Shown: positions 33,740-43,991, counted from the stretch's first letter. The stretch: 64,000 bases of DNA from Eurosta solidaginis (GCF_040869045.1 NC_090321.1:141351689-141415688); one strand, 5' to 3'. The notes: generated from the letters alone by a model not told the origin. Numbers and translations are program-made.

Positions 33740-34560
33740 TGGGGTACCCGGATGATTTGGGTTTGCGACTTGGCAACATGGCGCGATGAAACCCGTCGAG
33801 GGGTTGCCGTCGCGGAGACCAGAACATCTAGGAAAGTGGCACCACCCAAGGCAGGAGCTACATTGAGCGGATGTCGCAAACCTATATATTCTGTGCTGGC
33901 AGACGGTGCAAACGGAGGTAGTAAGAGTCTGTTTCCCTGACCTGCACGATTGCTGCCAGAAAAGAGGGGGGGAGAAGAAGACGGGGGCAGGGGCTGATGC
34001 TCAGCATTGCTACCAGCTCTACTACGAAGGTAGTAGTTATGAGTGGTATCAGCTGTTTGAGTTGTTGGCGCCGTGGGGCGCGAGCAGCAGCGGCTACTTG
34101 TTGTGGCTTGCTGAGCAGCGAGGCTGCTGAAAGGTAGTGGAGGGGCGCTTAGGCGTAGACTACGGGACGCCCTTGGGCGTGAGCAGCAAGGAGCCACAAA
34201 AGATTTATAAAAGTTACGTGGACGTCGGGTTTTGGGATCAAGCCCAGAACAACCTGTCCGATGCAACCATCCCTTGCACGAGACACACTGAACAGAGTTT
34301 GACCGTCCTAAAAAGATTCTTTTCTGGCAAATGCAGCAAAACCATTTCTCAGGACCGGGGTCAGGAGACGGACCCGGATTGGGTTCGATACCTTCCCGGA
34401 GTAAGAGAATATGTAGCAGTCCTGCTGCAAGGAGCTGCTGGGAGGATGACAATTTGTGGGAGGGACAAAACAAATTAAATGGGGTCACACTGAAATGACA
34501 GTCCTTGGTCGGGAAAAATCCCGAGTCGCTCCGGTACATAGAACCGACTGCCTTGGGAAG
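33601..34560 (-). pseudogene. LINE-J ORF1, copy E (open)
   Basis: This is the longest ORF1 in the window, about 320 codons within the element. It has LLHILLLREGIEPNPGP, then FCCICQKRIF and QCVSCKGWLHRTGCSGLDP as a complete PHD-like finger, then a basic Ser/Pro/Thr-rich tail. The first in-frame ATG inside the LINE gives MYRSDSGFFPTKD; the reading frame is also open upstream into flanking DNA, which is chance. ORF1 overlaps ORF2 in another frame by about 130 bases (33601-33739), a possible site of reinitiation or frameshifting. Confidence 0.8.
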
Positions 34561-34611
34561 CGATAAATTGCTACTTTTATTCCTCTTTACCAACCATATT
34601 TTATTTCTATA

Positions 34612-34962
34612 CAAAATATAAAGCGCGATTGACCTCCGACGAGATTTTAGGCCGAGCTTGTTTCCAATGCGTCGTGCTCCTTTTAATTTTTCCTACAAAT
34701 TGGTGTGACAGGAATTACATGTTTTTTGCCGACTCCGAACGGCATCTGCAAGGCAGATGAGTCTTCACTGAGGAGCTTTTCATGGCAGAAATACACTCGC
34801 AGTGCTTGCCAAATCTCTGCCGAGGGCCACCACGTTTGCAAAAACTTTGTTATAATTGAAAAAACATGTTTCTATAATTTTTATGTTGCTTTGTGCCCTG
34901 GGCGTAAACATAGGATCTTCGGTGTGGTAGACGGAGCACGCTATCACCACACCACGGCGGAC
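34612..34962 (-). mobile_element. SINE-t copy 4, diverged
   Basis: Body and tRNA-like head are recognisable (GTGGTGATAGCGTGCTCCG on the minus strand; CATCTGCAAGGCAGATGAG on plus) but with many substitutions and small indels compared with copies 1 and 5. The B box is weak (CCTATGTTTACGCCC on the minus strand). It is the oldest of the five copies. Confidence 0.85.
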
Positions 34963-35491
34963 GCGATGTTTTTGATACCCCAAAATAATCGGCTGGTGAA
35001 ATTATGATCACATATACGGAATCCTAAAAGGGACAAAAATAACCACCATAGTTAACTTTAAATCTCATTACGGTAATTGTATGAAAAAATAAAACTTTGT
35101 TTGCATTTTCCCAAAAAAATTATATTTTGGATTACTTCAAAGTTCATTTTAGGCTAATTTCTCATAATTTAAGCCTGATATCTCTACTGAAATTCAAAAG
35201 CACTATAGATATTAATACAGATTCTGAAATGTAAGCCCAATATGATATTTTTCATATAATTCTATCAAAAGCTGTGACGATTTTTGGCCAAACCCTACAT
35301 TCATATGGCAAAATATCTATTTTGCAAAAGTCGGGAACTCGAAATCGGACTTACACCTATGGTGCCTTCAACAATTTTTCTTAGAATCATCTGTAGATCA
35401 CGTTTTTGCTATAATCCTGATGGAAAAAAATTTTACCCGCTCTAATGTTTATGTATCTATACATAGTATAATCTATTTTCCATTTGATTAT
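34963..35491. other. AT-rich spacer
   Basis: Nothing recognisable as coding, repeat or RNA gene; long A/T tracts only. Confidence 0.4.
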
Positions 35492-36553
35492 TGTGACGAA
35501 TATTAGTAACACTAACGGCTGAATTCTGTAATTCAGTCTCATCTCAAGTCTCTAAATTTGAGATTTTCCATTAGAGACAATTTTTGTGACTTGAGATGAT
35601 TTCGGTATTCAGTAAACGAAAGTCACAAAAACAATTCACCATATCAACGAAATTCACCAAAATGACAATTTACTCATACATTGAACAAATAATATAGCAT
35701 TGCATTTTGTCAATACAATCTTAAGTGGTGTTTTGGCTGAGCTCGCTAAGACGCCGTTCACAAATTTTATAGAAAAACCCAAAGTGTGTATGTTCGAATC
35801 TCAGCGGCGCCACATAGAGTTCGATGTTTTTTTTAAGTATTTTCTGTTTTTAAATTTTTTCTATGCTTATTTTAATTTGAGGAATAAAAAAAAATATATT
35901 TAAGCGTTTTTCGCAAATAATTTTCATACTTTTTCTGAAATTTTCACGTTTGTGATCTGCCCCGGCCCAGCTCACAAATTAGTGATTGCTTTTGTGAGGC
36001 TGGAGACGCGAGACAGCTTACAGAATGGCAAATTGTCTCAAAAGTGATTTTCACCCCAAATAGTCTCTAATAGTGACTAGAGACGGCTTACTGAATTCAG
36101 CTATAAGTGATACTCACATCACTAATCTCATACTAAGTAAATAGAGCCACAACAACAATAGAGCAATCTGCCACACTTGTATGTACGTAAACAAATTAAT
36201 CATCATGTACACACACATACAAGCAGCAGAGAGATACTCCCAAACGCATGTCATCATCAGCTACTACTTCGCTCACATCTACATACGTATATGGTTACAC
36301 ACTACAAATACACGCGCGTATGGCTGGTGAACAGGTAGATCCTCCTGGAAGAAGAAACTTTTAGACATTTGGGCAGAGAGTATAGCCCGGAATCAGTTTG
36401 ATTTAAGTAAAGTTTAATTTCGAAGTACTTTCAAAGTAGTCTAATAAAGACCATTTTGTAATACAGAATATTGGAGTGTTTTATTCAACAGTTTAGCGAT
36501 ACGAACGTAAGCAGAAGTTTGCAAATAACCGTAATTCGCCTAAAATCGTTAAA
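35492..36553 (+). repeat. Gypsy-2 5' LTR, split by a MITE
   Basis: It matches 38979-39843 outside the insertions. After the MITE it continues AAGTGATACTCAC, ACTACAAATACACGCGCGTATGG and GGAATCAGTTTGATTT. The 3' LTR copy has GAGTATAAAAGCAGC (about 39629), a likely TATA box, which is shortened to GAGTATAGCCC here. Confidence 0.88.
35516..36103. mobile_element. MITE of 588 bp with TAA target duplication, inside the LTR
   Basis: The ends GGCTGAATTCTGTAA and, inverted, AGCTGAATTCAGTAA form imperfect terminal repeats, extended by a GTCTC block. TAA is present at 35513-35515 and 36104-36106, and the uninterrupted 3' LTR (ACACTAAGTGATAC) shows the empty site. A 3 bp TAA duplication fits PIF/Harbinger-type MITEs. 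No coding capacity is seen. Confidence 0.85.
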
Positions 36554-36555
36554 AT

Positions 36556-36570
36556 TGGTGTCAGAAGAGG
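36556..36570 (+). promoter_or_regulatory. Primer-binding site of gypsy-2, probably tRNA-Leu
   Basis: TGGTGTCAGAAGAGG begins just inside the 5' LTR. TGGTGTCAGAAG is the complement of a leucine tRNA 3' end used by mdg3/micropia-type elements. It marks the start of minus-strand DNA synthesis. Confidence 0.7.
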
Positions 36571-36604
36571 AACTGTTGAATAAATTCCAAAGGACAAAAA
36601 CGAC

Positions 36605-37943
36605 ATGGCACAGTTAAGTGCATTAAGGATCCAGCAACTGAAAAAGGAGTTGGAGAACCGTGGATTGAATACAACCGGCAATAAGATCGAACTTCAAGCA
36701 CGGCTACGAGATGCTATGGAGACGGAAGGAATTAATGTGGACGATGAAGTCTTTCATCCTGATGGGGACAAGACAACAACAAAAATTGAAGAGAAAAACG
36801 AAACATCGCGGGCAGTTACCAGCACGGACTTGAACGTGATATTGGCTGCAATATCTGCACAAACGTCGACAGTAACATCGAAGATTGAAGCGTATTTCAG
36901 AAATGTCGACACAGATTACATCCAAAATGGCAACTCAACTGGAGCAAAAGAAGACATATATGGCATCACAACTGGAATCGCAGGGGACACGTATAACATC
37001 CAATATGGAAGACAAAGAGGAGCGTTTATCATTGCAGGTGGCACAAATGTTTTCGCAGTTAGAAGCACAGGAAGCAAGGGTAACATCAAAGCTGGAGGCG
37101 GATGATGCAAAAATCGCTCAATTTCAGGCAGAAGTCGATGATTTAAAGGGTCGTATGGAGCAGTTGCAACTAAATCCCCCAGCAGTTTCAGCTAGTAATC
37201 CAAAGGTAAAAACACCATCCTTTGACGGGCCTCTTCCTTTCCATGTTTTTAAGCTACAGTTTGAGAAGACCGCAACAGTGAACAACTGGAATGCTGAAGA
37301 TAAAGTTGCTGCATTGTTCGTGGCTTTAAAAGGACCAGCTGCTGAGATCTTACAGACCATCCCAGAGTACGAACGGAGCAATTATGAAGCATTGATGGCT
37401 GCTGTAGAACGACGGTATGGAAGCGAACACAGAAAACAGATCTACCAAATAGAATTGCAAAACCGCTACCAAAAAGCTAACGAGACTTTGCAGGAGTTTG
37501 CTTCGGATGTTGAAAGATTGGCTCATCTCGCAAATGCGGACGCACCCGTGGAATACACCGAGAGGGTAAAAATTCAGAGTTTTATAAATGGCATACGGGA
37601 CGTGGAGACGAAGCGAGCGACATACGCAAACCACAAGCTGACATTTGCTGAAACGGTATCCCATGCACTGACTCAGGCAATAGCGTCACTCTTGAGTAAG
37701 CCCGCATACAAAGCTCATCGCGTGGAAGTGGAAAGGCCGGGCTGGGTGGACACAATTTTGGAAGCATTAAAAGGAACGCAGCAGAAAAACGATGGTGCCG
37801 TCAAATGCTTTAAGTGTGGAAAGCTAGGGCACATTGTATGTTGTTGCAGCACCGGTCATGGTAGTTCCAACCCCGACCAGCCAGTAAACGCAAATTTGGA
37901 GGAGATAAGCAAGAGCGAGTCAGATGTAAAGATCGAAAACTAG
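36605..37943 (+). pseudogene. gag: Gypsy-2 gag: SAP domain, coiled coil, capsid, zinc knuckle
   Basis: Starts at ATG 36605. Residues 4-37 read LSALRIQQLKKELENRG...GNKIELQARL, a SAP motif like that of gypsy-1. A frameshift near 36895 moves the reading into the frame open from 36885 to 37943. That frame has a repetitive Glu/Gln-rich coiled coil (QLESQGTRITS, QLEAQEARVTS), then a capsid (FDGPLPFHVFKLQFE, ALKGPAAEILQTI, RRYGSEHRKQIY) and one knuckle, CFKCGKLGHIVCCC. The SAP domain may direct the particle or cDNA to chromatin; that is inference. Confidence 0.87.
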
Positions 37944-38530
37944 CCCCAGCTATTGAATGTCGTGTGATATCTATATCGCAAATTGGAAGAAGATCGAGTA
38001 GTCTTATCGTCAGAGGAAATGTGGATGGCAAGGAGCGTGTACTGACTGTAGATACGGGCGCATCTCATCCCTTAATCCGATCTGATTTGCTCAATAGGAG
38101 AGTAAAGCCATTACCTGTAGCAAGGTTGCGGACGGTCACTGGCGAGTATAACCAAGTCCAGTGAGAAGTGATATGTGAAGCCTTAATTGGGAAGGTCACG
38201 GTTCTACACAAATTCGTTGTGGCGGAGATCGTTGATGAAGTCATATTGGGAGTTGACTTCTTGGTTGACCATGGCATCAGGATCGATATGCAGAAAAGGA
38301 TTATGCAGTATAAGAACCAGGATGTTCCACTCAACTTCAGTTTGAAGAAAGGGTTCAGCAGTAAGCGAGTGCTGGTAGAGGCGATTGAACAAATACCACC
38401 AAAGTCAAAGGCAGTAGATCGGGAAAAGATTGATGGATCGAATGGGCCAAATAAAACAAAATCAAAGATACCTGCGAGAGAAACACTGGCATTGACAAAA
38501 CTAAATGGACGCAGTAAGACGAAGGAAAGA
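37944..38530 (+). pseudogene. Gypsy-2 protease
   Basis: The frame from 37964 shows LTVDTGASHPLIR (catalytic DTG). A single TGA at 38162-38164 interrupts it, and the same frame continues with VAEIVDEVILGVDFL (the second protease signature) and a basic tail. The sequence then passes into a region where pol is missing. Confidence 0.8.
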
Positions 38531-38599
38531 ATTTCCCAGAAAGAATGCAAGGGTAGTTTCCAGCCAGGGCGCACTACTGTTGTGAACCGTCAAGTCGAT

Positions 38600-38967
38600 A
38601 CTGAGGATGCAATGTCTATCCTTCAAGATAAAGCTCTGCGAGGTAGTTCATTGACCAAAAAACAGAGTGTGAGGGAACGGTCCAGGACAATGTGTAGTAG
38701 GATGAAACACAGGTACGACAAAAACAATAATTCGGAAGGTTTCTTGGAGGGGATTTGGTACTGATATACAACCCTTACTGGCGGAAAGGTGTTCCATCCA
38801 AATTTTGCTGCAGTTGGGAAGGTCCGTGCAGAGTTGTGAAGAGGATCAGTGATGTCATCTACCGCATACAAACAATTGGGAAACCACGAAATAGAAGGGT
38901 GGTTCATTTGGTAAGGCTAGTAGCGATTAGATCGAGAGATTTGTCTGATCGGGACGATCAGACTTAG
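38600..38967 (+). pseudogene. Gypsy-2 integrase C-terminus
   Basis: MKHRYDKNNN is followed after a one-base shift at about 38755 by VLIYNPYWRKG, SWEGPCRVVKRISDVIYRIQ and RVVHLVRL, the GPY/F module that ends gypsy integrases. Everything between the protease and this module (RT, RNase H and the DDE core, normally about 2.5 kb) is absent; the deletion junction is somewhere between 38400 and 38610. Confidence 0.8.
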
Positions 38968-38978
38968 GTGGAGGGCAG
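38966..38978 (+). promoter_or_regulatory. Polypurine tract of gypsy-2
   Basis: AGGTGGAGGGCAG immediately precedes the 3' LTR start TGTGACG, the position where plus-strand synthesis is primed. Confidence 0.7.
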
Positions 38979-39843
38979 TGTGACGAATATTAGTAACACT
39001 AAGTGATACTCATATCACTAATATCATACTAAGTAAATGAAGCCACAACAACAATAAAGCAACACACATGCATACAAGCAGCAGAGAGATACTCACAAAC
39101 GCATGTCATCATCAGCTACTACTTCGCTCACATGTACACACTACAAATACACGCGCGTATGGCTCCCCAGCGGTGTAGTGGGTTAGAAGATACTCGCGGT
39201 AGGTGTGTCTAAAATACCAGATTCAAGGGGCTGTGTAGGGCAACCCTTCAGGTTGTCAGCGCAATATATATATTATCCAAACCCAATTGTCAACCTCATC
39301 TTTTCGCGGCGAATCCTGTTCCACTAACAGACGAGGCTCTGGCGACCCCAAGCTCCTCATGGAAGTTGGGGGTAGGGAGGGAGGGATTGCCTGAAGGTTT
39401 AATGTGGCCACATAAATCGTTCCCGAGATGGTCGGGCTAGCACCTTTATGGTGCTGTGTTACCGGAGCGTACCGGATCTGTATCCGGCAAAGGACCATCA
39501 CTTCGATATCACTCCCCAAATCCTTCGGGGAGCAACCTTATCTCTACAACACAACAACAACACCGCGCGTATGACTGGTGAACAGGTAGAAGATTCTAGA
39601 AGAAGAAACGTCTAGATATTTGTGCAGAGAGTATAAAAGCAGCAGAAGCTGAGTAGTCCGGAATCAGTTTGATTTTAGTACGCTATCAGTTTCGAAGTGA
39701 AGTTTAATTGCGAAGTACTTTGAAAGTAGTCTAATAAAGACCATTTTTTAATACAGAATATTGGAGTGTTTTATTCAACAGTTTGGTGATATGAACGTAA
39801 GCATAAGTTTACAAATAAGCAGAATTTCATTAAATTCGTTACA
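38979..39843 (+). repeat. Gypsy-2 3' LTR, split by SINE-c
   Basis: It begins TGTGACGAATATTAGTAACACTAAGTG without the MITE and is interrupted at 39165. It resumes with CGCGCGTATGACTGG, a TATA-like GAGTATAAAAG near 39629 and a polyadenylation signal AATAAAG near 39736. Confidence 0.88.
39165..39563 (+). mobile_element. SINE-c, a 399 bp SINE with a LINE-like RNA block
   Basis: Bracketed by 13 bp duplications CGCGCGTATGGCT (39152-39164) and CGCGCGTATGACT (39564-39576), one mismatch. The head (CAGCGGTGTAGTGGGTTAG...CCAGATTCAAGGGGC) is weakly tRNA-like. The 3' part has GTTACCGGAGCG, a CCGGAT-CTGT-ATCCGG hairpin and AAGGACCATCACTTC, which parallels the 5' end of LINE-J. The tail is ACAACAACAAC, like the LINE-J tail, so LINE-J or a relative may have mobilised it. 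Confidence 0.82.
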
Positions 39844-40639
39844 ATATTTTTGACTTTTTGATTGCAATAATGTCGCGTTTTGATACATTATCGTACACTC
39901 TATTAGATACTATAATCAAACAAATAAATATAATTAAAAAACTAAAAAATACGCAAATATGGTACCATTTTAGTATCTACAATCCATTGATGTTGATAGC
40001 ACCTAGCACAGAGGTTTGTGTCTCCGCTATTAAGCACAACTAATTGCTGCTAGATGGGTCTAAATCTAGGTACATTATTGACAGGTCTGCACTCAATCTG
40101 TTTCTGTGAGAGTCTATAATATGACAAGGTTTACATCTGTAAACATTCCACAGAAATTTACTTTGTAATTTTTTGGCATTTTCACAATATTTTTGTACAC
40201 ATATGTATTTATTGCCTTGTTTGTTCCACCGGTTAAAGTAAACTCTTGAATTCCACAATACCAAGATTATTCGCATTAACACCATATGATACTTCGTAGC
40301 TAATTTTTCGGAAGTTATTTTGTGCTTCATAAAAAACGACGAGTATATTGTGGCCTGGTGTGTTACTTGCCTAAAAACTCAGTTCAAATACACACTACTT
40401 ATCGGACAAGTTTTTAAACTCAGCCTATCAAAGCTCACAGAGTATATAAATTTCGTTTGGATAGCGCTAGTTCGTAACGGCATAAACTAATCGAGATAAA
40501 TTATAAGACCCATAATGTTAGCTTTATTCAAAAAAGTGCTTACCAACAAATTTAAAAACATCATATTTTAACATTCAGTATATGCAGATACGGCTTTTTA
40601 AAAGTGCCATATCTACTTTGTTGTAATTTAATACGGCAT
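39844..40639. other. AT-rich spacer
   Basis: No convincing gene. A 96-codon minus-strand open frame (40040-40330) shows no known motif and ordinary AT-rich composition. Confidence 0.4.
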
Positions 40640-40907
40640 ACCAGAATCTGCGAGAAACTCAGTTTCGAAGAATCGAAAGAAATTCATTAAGTCATTACCA
40701 TCTGTCCCTCCGTCTGTAAACACGACAACTTGTGTTTATTTTGAGACATCTTAATGAAATTTGGTATATAAGTTCGTAGCCACTCATGCCCCTTCGCTTT
40801 TTAAAATGACCAAAATGGGACCGTGCCCACTTTTTATATACCTAAAATTTTGGAAAAAAAAAAAAAAATGCACACTTATGAAAAAATCAATTTCTCTAGT
40901 CACATAC
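40640..40907 (-). mobile_element. Fragment of the Helitron-like repeat, reverse orientation
   Basis: CATCTGTCCCTCCGTCTGTAAACACG, TGAAATTTGGTATATAAG and GTGCCCACTTTTTATAT are the reverse complement, with substitutions, of 20940-21080 in the element at 18878-21370. It is cut by the hAT element at 40908. Confidence 0.7.
40900..40907. repeat. Target-site duplication of hAT copy 1, TCACATAC
   Basis: TCACATAC here and at 43340-43347, a perfect 8 bp duplication as expected for hAT insertion. Confidence 0.92.
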
Positions 40908-41058
40908 CAGAGAACGGACAAAATCACAGATTGCTTGATTTCATCATACAACAAAATTTCTATTCACATTTAATCATGTGAATATACTCTGAAATGATTA
41001 AACTCAGCATCTCTGCTTGCTTGACTCCATTGGTATGATTGCGCACCAATGATCGAAC

Positions 41059-42478
41059 ATGTTATACATAAGCATGTCAGACGACCAAGTGTTTGTGTTA
41101 GAACAAATTAAAAAAAGTATTAACACCTTGTCGCCGCGACGCAAGAGCAGAATTGTGATATGGAGTATATTATCTGAAATCATTAAAGACGACGGAACTA
41201 TTTTGGAGGGTTATGTACACTGCCGAACGTGCTCAAAACTAACTAAATATTCACCAAAGCAATCGTCAAATTTGAGCCGTCATAAATGCTGCCAGTTACT
41301 GAAAGAAACTAAATGCTTAAAAACAGTTTCCACAGAGGATAAAAATACAATCATTTTTACGTGTATCGAATGGACAAGTGAAGACATGCAACCATTTTCG
41401 GATGTTAGCGGTTCCGCATTTATAAAGCTAACAAAATGGCTTATTAAAATAGGAGCAAAACATGGCGAAGGTGTCGATGTTGAAGACTTAATTCCAGATA
41501 CCACAACCCTTTCGCGGAAGGCAAAGAAGCTAGCAGATGAAAAAAGAAAAGAATTCAGTGGTGAAATATCCGAAATTGTTTAAAGCGGTGGTGCATCTGT
41601 CACAATCGAATTATGGACGGATAATTATGTGCAAAGGAATTTTTTGGGAGTTACCTTGCACTACCAAAGAAATTTAAAATTATATGACGTCGTCTTGGGT
41701 ATCAAGTCTATGGACTTCGAACGTTCCACCGGTGTTAAGATTTTGAGCAAGCTGACTGCTTTGTTTGGTGAGTTCGGAATAGACAATATAAATGAGGTTA
41801 AATTCGTAACGGACAGAGGTTCAAACATATTCAAAGCTTTGGAAGATAATACTCGTTTAAATTTTAGCAGACATTTGCTTGCAAATACTTTGGAACGCTC
41901 TTTTAAGGAAACCGAAGATCTGTCCGGGCTTGTACAATCTTGCAAAAAAATTGTTAAATATTTTGAAAAGGCAAATTTACAACATCAGCTGAAAACGTCT
42001 TTGAAAAGTGAATGTCCTACCCGCTGGAACTCAAATTTTAATATGTTTAAATCTATTGTAGATAATTGGTTCCAAATTAATGAAATACTTCAAGAAAAAA
42101 AGAAACCCAACGAATGCTGCTAATCAGCATCTCTACGCTTAAGGAGCTAGTTGTCTTATGCAGTGATTTCGAAATTATATTCAAAAAGCTGCAACTTTTC
42201 AGCTCTCCATCATCATATATCACTGAAATATAACATAATTAAAAACATTGACAACACTTGGCTTACGCATATCAATTTATGGCATAAAACAGCTTTCTTT
42301 TTAAGTTTCTTTAAAAGTTTTATCCATATATATGTAAAGTCGCACTTCAAATTCATTCCATTTCAGCCAGTAGTGCATCCTATGAACGAGTTTTTTCATT
42401 GGTCGGTAAAATGATAACATAAAAGAGAAATCGACTTGGACCAAAATCTGTTGATAGTATAATATTTTCATATTATTA
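41059..42478 (+). pseudogene. hAT transposase, copy 1
   Basis: Starts at ATG 41059 or 41074. Domains in order: a BED-type finger (CRTCSKL...SNLSRHKC, residues about 56-80), an RNase H-like catalytic part with LWTDNYVQRNFLGVTLHY, a KFVTDRGSN block, CPTRWNSNFNMF, and a C-terminal dimerisation segment ASSASYERVFSLVGK (about 42365-42410). It cuts and pastes its own DNA in active relatives of the hobo/Hermes group. One TAA at 41581-41583 (CAA in copy 2) and a frameshift near 42105 inactivate it; the last third is reached only in another frame. Confidence 0.92.
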
Positions 42479-43339
42479 AAAAAATTTTTCAATTTGAACA
42501 TCAAATATTTAATCATATGTAGGTATTTTATATAAAGAACTAAACAGTGCTACAAAAAATGTTTTATTTAAAACTTTTTATACTCGACCAAGCCCTTAAA
42601 ACCATATCATCAAATGGATCAAGTATTTTTTTTAGTGTTTTACAGTATTATTTATAAACAGAAATTTATTTTTTCTTTGCCAATATTCATAACGAGACCG
42701 CATTTATTTATGTATTATTTTCAATCAAAGACTGAAAAATGTATAAAAGCAAATATTCTTTCATTGTTATGGTCAAATAGAAAATTTAGTGGTAGTGGAA
42801 ATTTAAATCTGATGCATTGTGCCCAACTATGGTTATGGTTTAATTCAGCTTTGTCGTTGATAGCTTACAGGTTTAGCAATCAACCTTTAAAGATACAAAC
42901 ATTTTATTTTCTTGTATAAAAAAATCTGTGAAAAGAAATCTATGTTTGCATAGTTGATATGTATGTATATATTCACGATACTGAAAGATTGAAATATGAA
43001 AATAAATATTATTTTGTTATGTTAATTTCGCTTGTTTCTTTACTTTTCTACTTTTCTAGCATTGTCCAGTCACGGTTGCACATCTTCATGCACATTGAGT
43101 CCTTTATTTTGCCTTTTCCTTCTGATCAATGTAATCGTTGTTGAATCAAACGAACAAACGCCTGAATTGAATAAATTCGGGGAAAAATGAATAAATTCGC
43201 ACATGCATGAAGCTGCAAGTGATTTGGTTGATTTCAAATCAATGGCAAGTACGTTCATTTGAACAAGTTGTATCGTTGAATTTGATCATGTTGCAGAATG
43301 AGAGCGAACTATGTTGTGTTCGAATTTATCCGTTCTCTG
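42479..43339 (+). other. hAT copy 1 3' non-coding region
   Basis: AT-rich, with a 101-codon open frame at 42614-42919 that is also kept open in hAT copy 2 (62623-62907, minus). No motif is recognised in it. Ends at the right terminal inverted repeat. Confidence 0.5.
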
Positions 43340-43494
43340 TCACATACATATCTTTACCTGAGAATACTGATGTCGTACGTGAAGTTTCCCAAATATGATA
43401 TTTTCACATATTCCTAGCATGTAATTGTCGCACGCGCTATCGAATGGTACTATATCTTACTCCCAAATCCTATAACTTCCCAAATATCGCGTAA

Positions 43495-43643
43495 GATTTG
43501 TTTCTTAAGTCGCGGAGGGGCTTTTTAAAAAGGAAGATATAAACCAAAGGCAGAATACGCTAAGAAAATCAACACGACTGACTAGGGTGTAACTCTGAAT
43601 CAAACTGAACTTTCACTTTATTACATTCAATAATGAAACTTAC
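43495..43643 (-). repeat. Gypsy-3 3' LTR fragment
   Basis: GATTTGTTTCTTAAGTCGCGG to AAACTTAC matches 56184-56333 with few changes. It ends abruptly at the junction with a BEL LTR (ACTTAC|AAAACGTTAT). Confidence 0.88.
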
Positions 43644-43991
43644 AAAACGTTATAATATTTCAAATTCACTCTTTTCTTTGTTATTGTACAATAATTAATG
43701 CTTAGTAAAATGATCCTCACTGATCTTAATTACAGCGAAATTAATGCACACGTTAATAATTCACTTTTTACAACTTGTTCGTTTCCAAATAAATATATAT
43801 ATAAATAAAAGTATGGATAGGTAAAGACATGGAGCGCGTCCGCGATTGCTGAGTAATAATTCTTGACTAGCGAATGGAATATTGTTCCTCGCCGATGGCA
43901 GTGGTGGGTGTTCGTTGGCGCCTTTCCATTCGCCGCGTACGGCTGCGCATAGAATTGCCGCCGTCTAATGGGGATGGAGGCGGCTTAAACA
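43644..43991 (-). repeat. BEL 3' LTR, U5 end missing
   Basis: Matches 50572-50909 almost exactly, ending GGCTTAAACA (TGTTTAAGCC on the element strand). The 81 bases that end the other LTR (50491-50571) are absent. Confidence 0.9.

Larger units (their letters stand above)
31286..34561 (-). mobile_element. LINE-J copy E, full-length ends with internal deletion
   Basis: The element runs on the minus strand from GCTTCCCAAGG at 34561 to the (CAA)n tail at 31286. The 11 bp duplication GATAAATTGCT is perfect (31275-31285 and 34562-34572). It lacks about 720 bases of the endonuclease and linker region relative to copy B. The rest is the best preserved LINE-J coding sequence here. Confidence 0.95.
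35492..39843 (+). mobile_element. Gypsy-2, internally deleted LTR retrotransposon
   Basis: LTRs start TGTGACGAATATTAG and end near CGTTACA or CGTTAAA. The 5' LTR (35492-36553) is swollen by a MITE; the 3' LTR (38979-39843) by a SINE. Without these they are about 471 and 453 bp. Between them are Gag, protease and only the far C-terminus of integrase. RT, RNase H and the integrase core are missing, so the copy is non-autonomous. The flanks ATTAT and AATAT would be a target duplication with one change. Confidence 0.9.
40908..43339 (+). mobile_element. hAT DNA transposon copy 1, complete ends
   Basis: Terminal inverted repeats CAGAGAACGGACAAAATC (left) and, inverted, CAGAGAACGGATAAATTCG (right) lie exactly inside an 8 bp duplication. 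The 2432 bp element encodes one transposase on the plus strand. A related copy begins at 62214 in the opposite orientation. Confidence 0.95.

Noticed and set aside
41280..41504. Minus-strand open frames within the hAT and LINE coding regions
   Set aside because: They are shadows of the transposase and RT frames with no independent motif.
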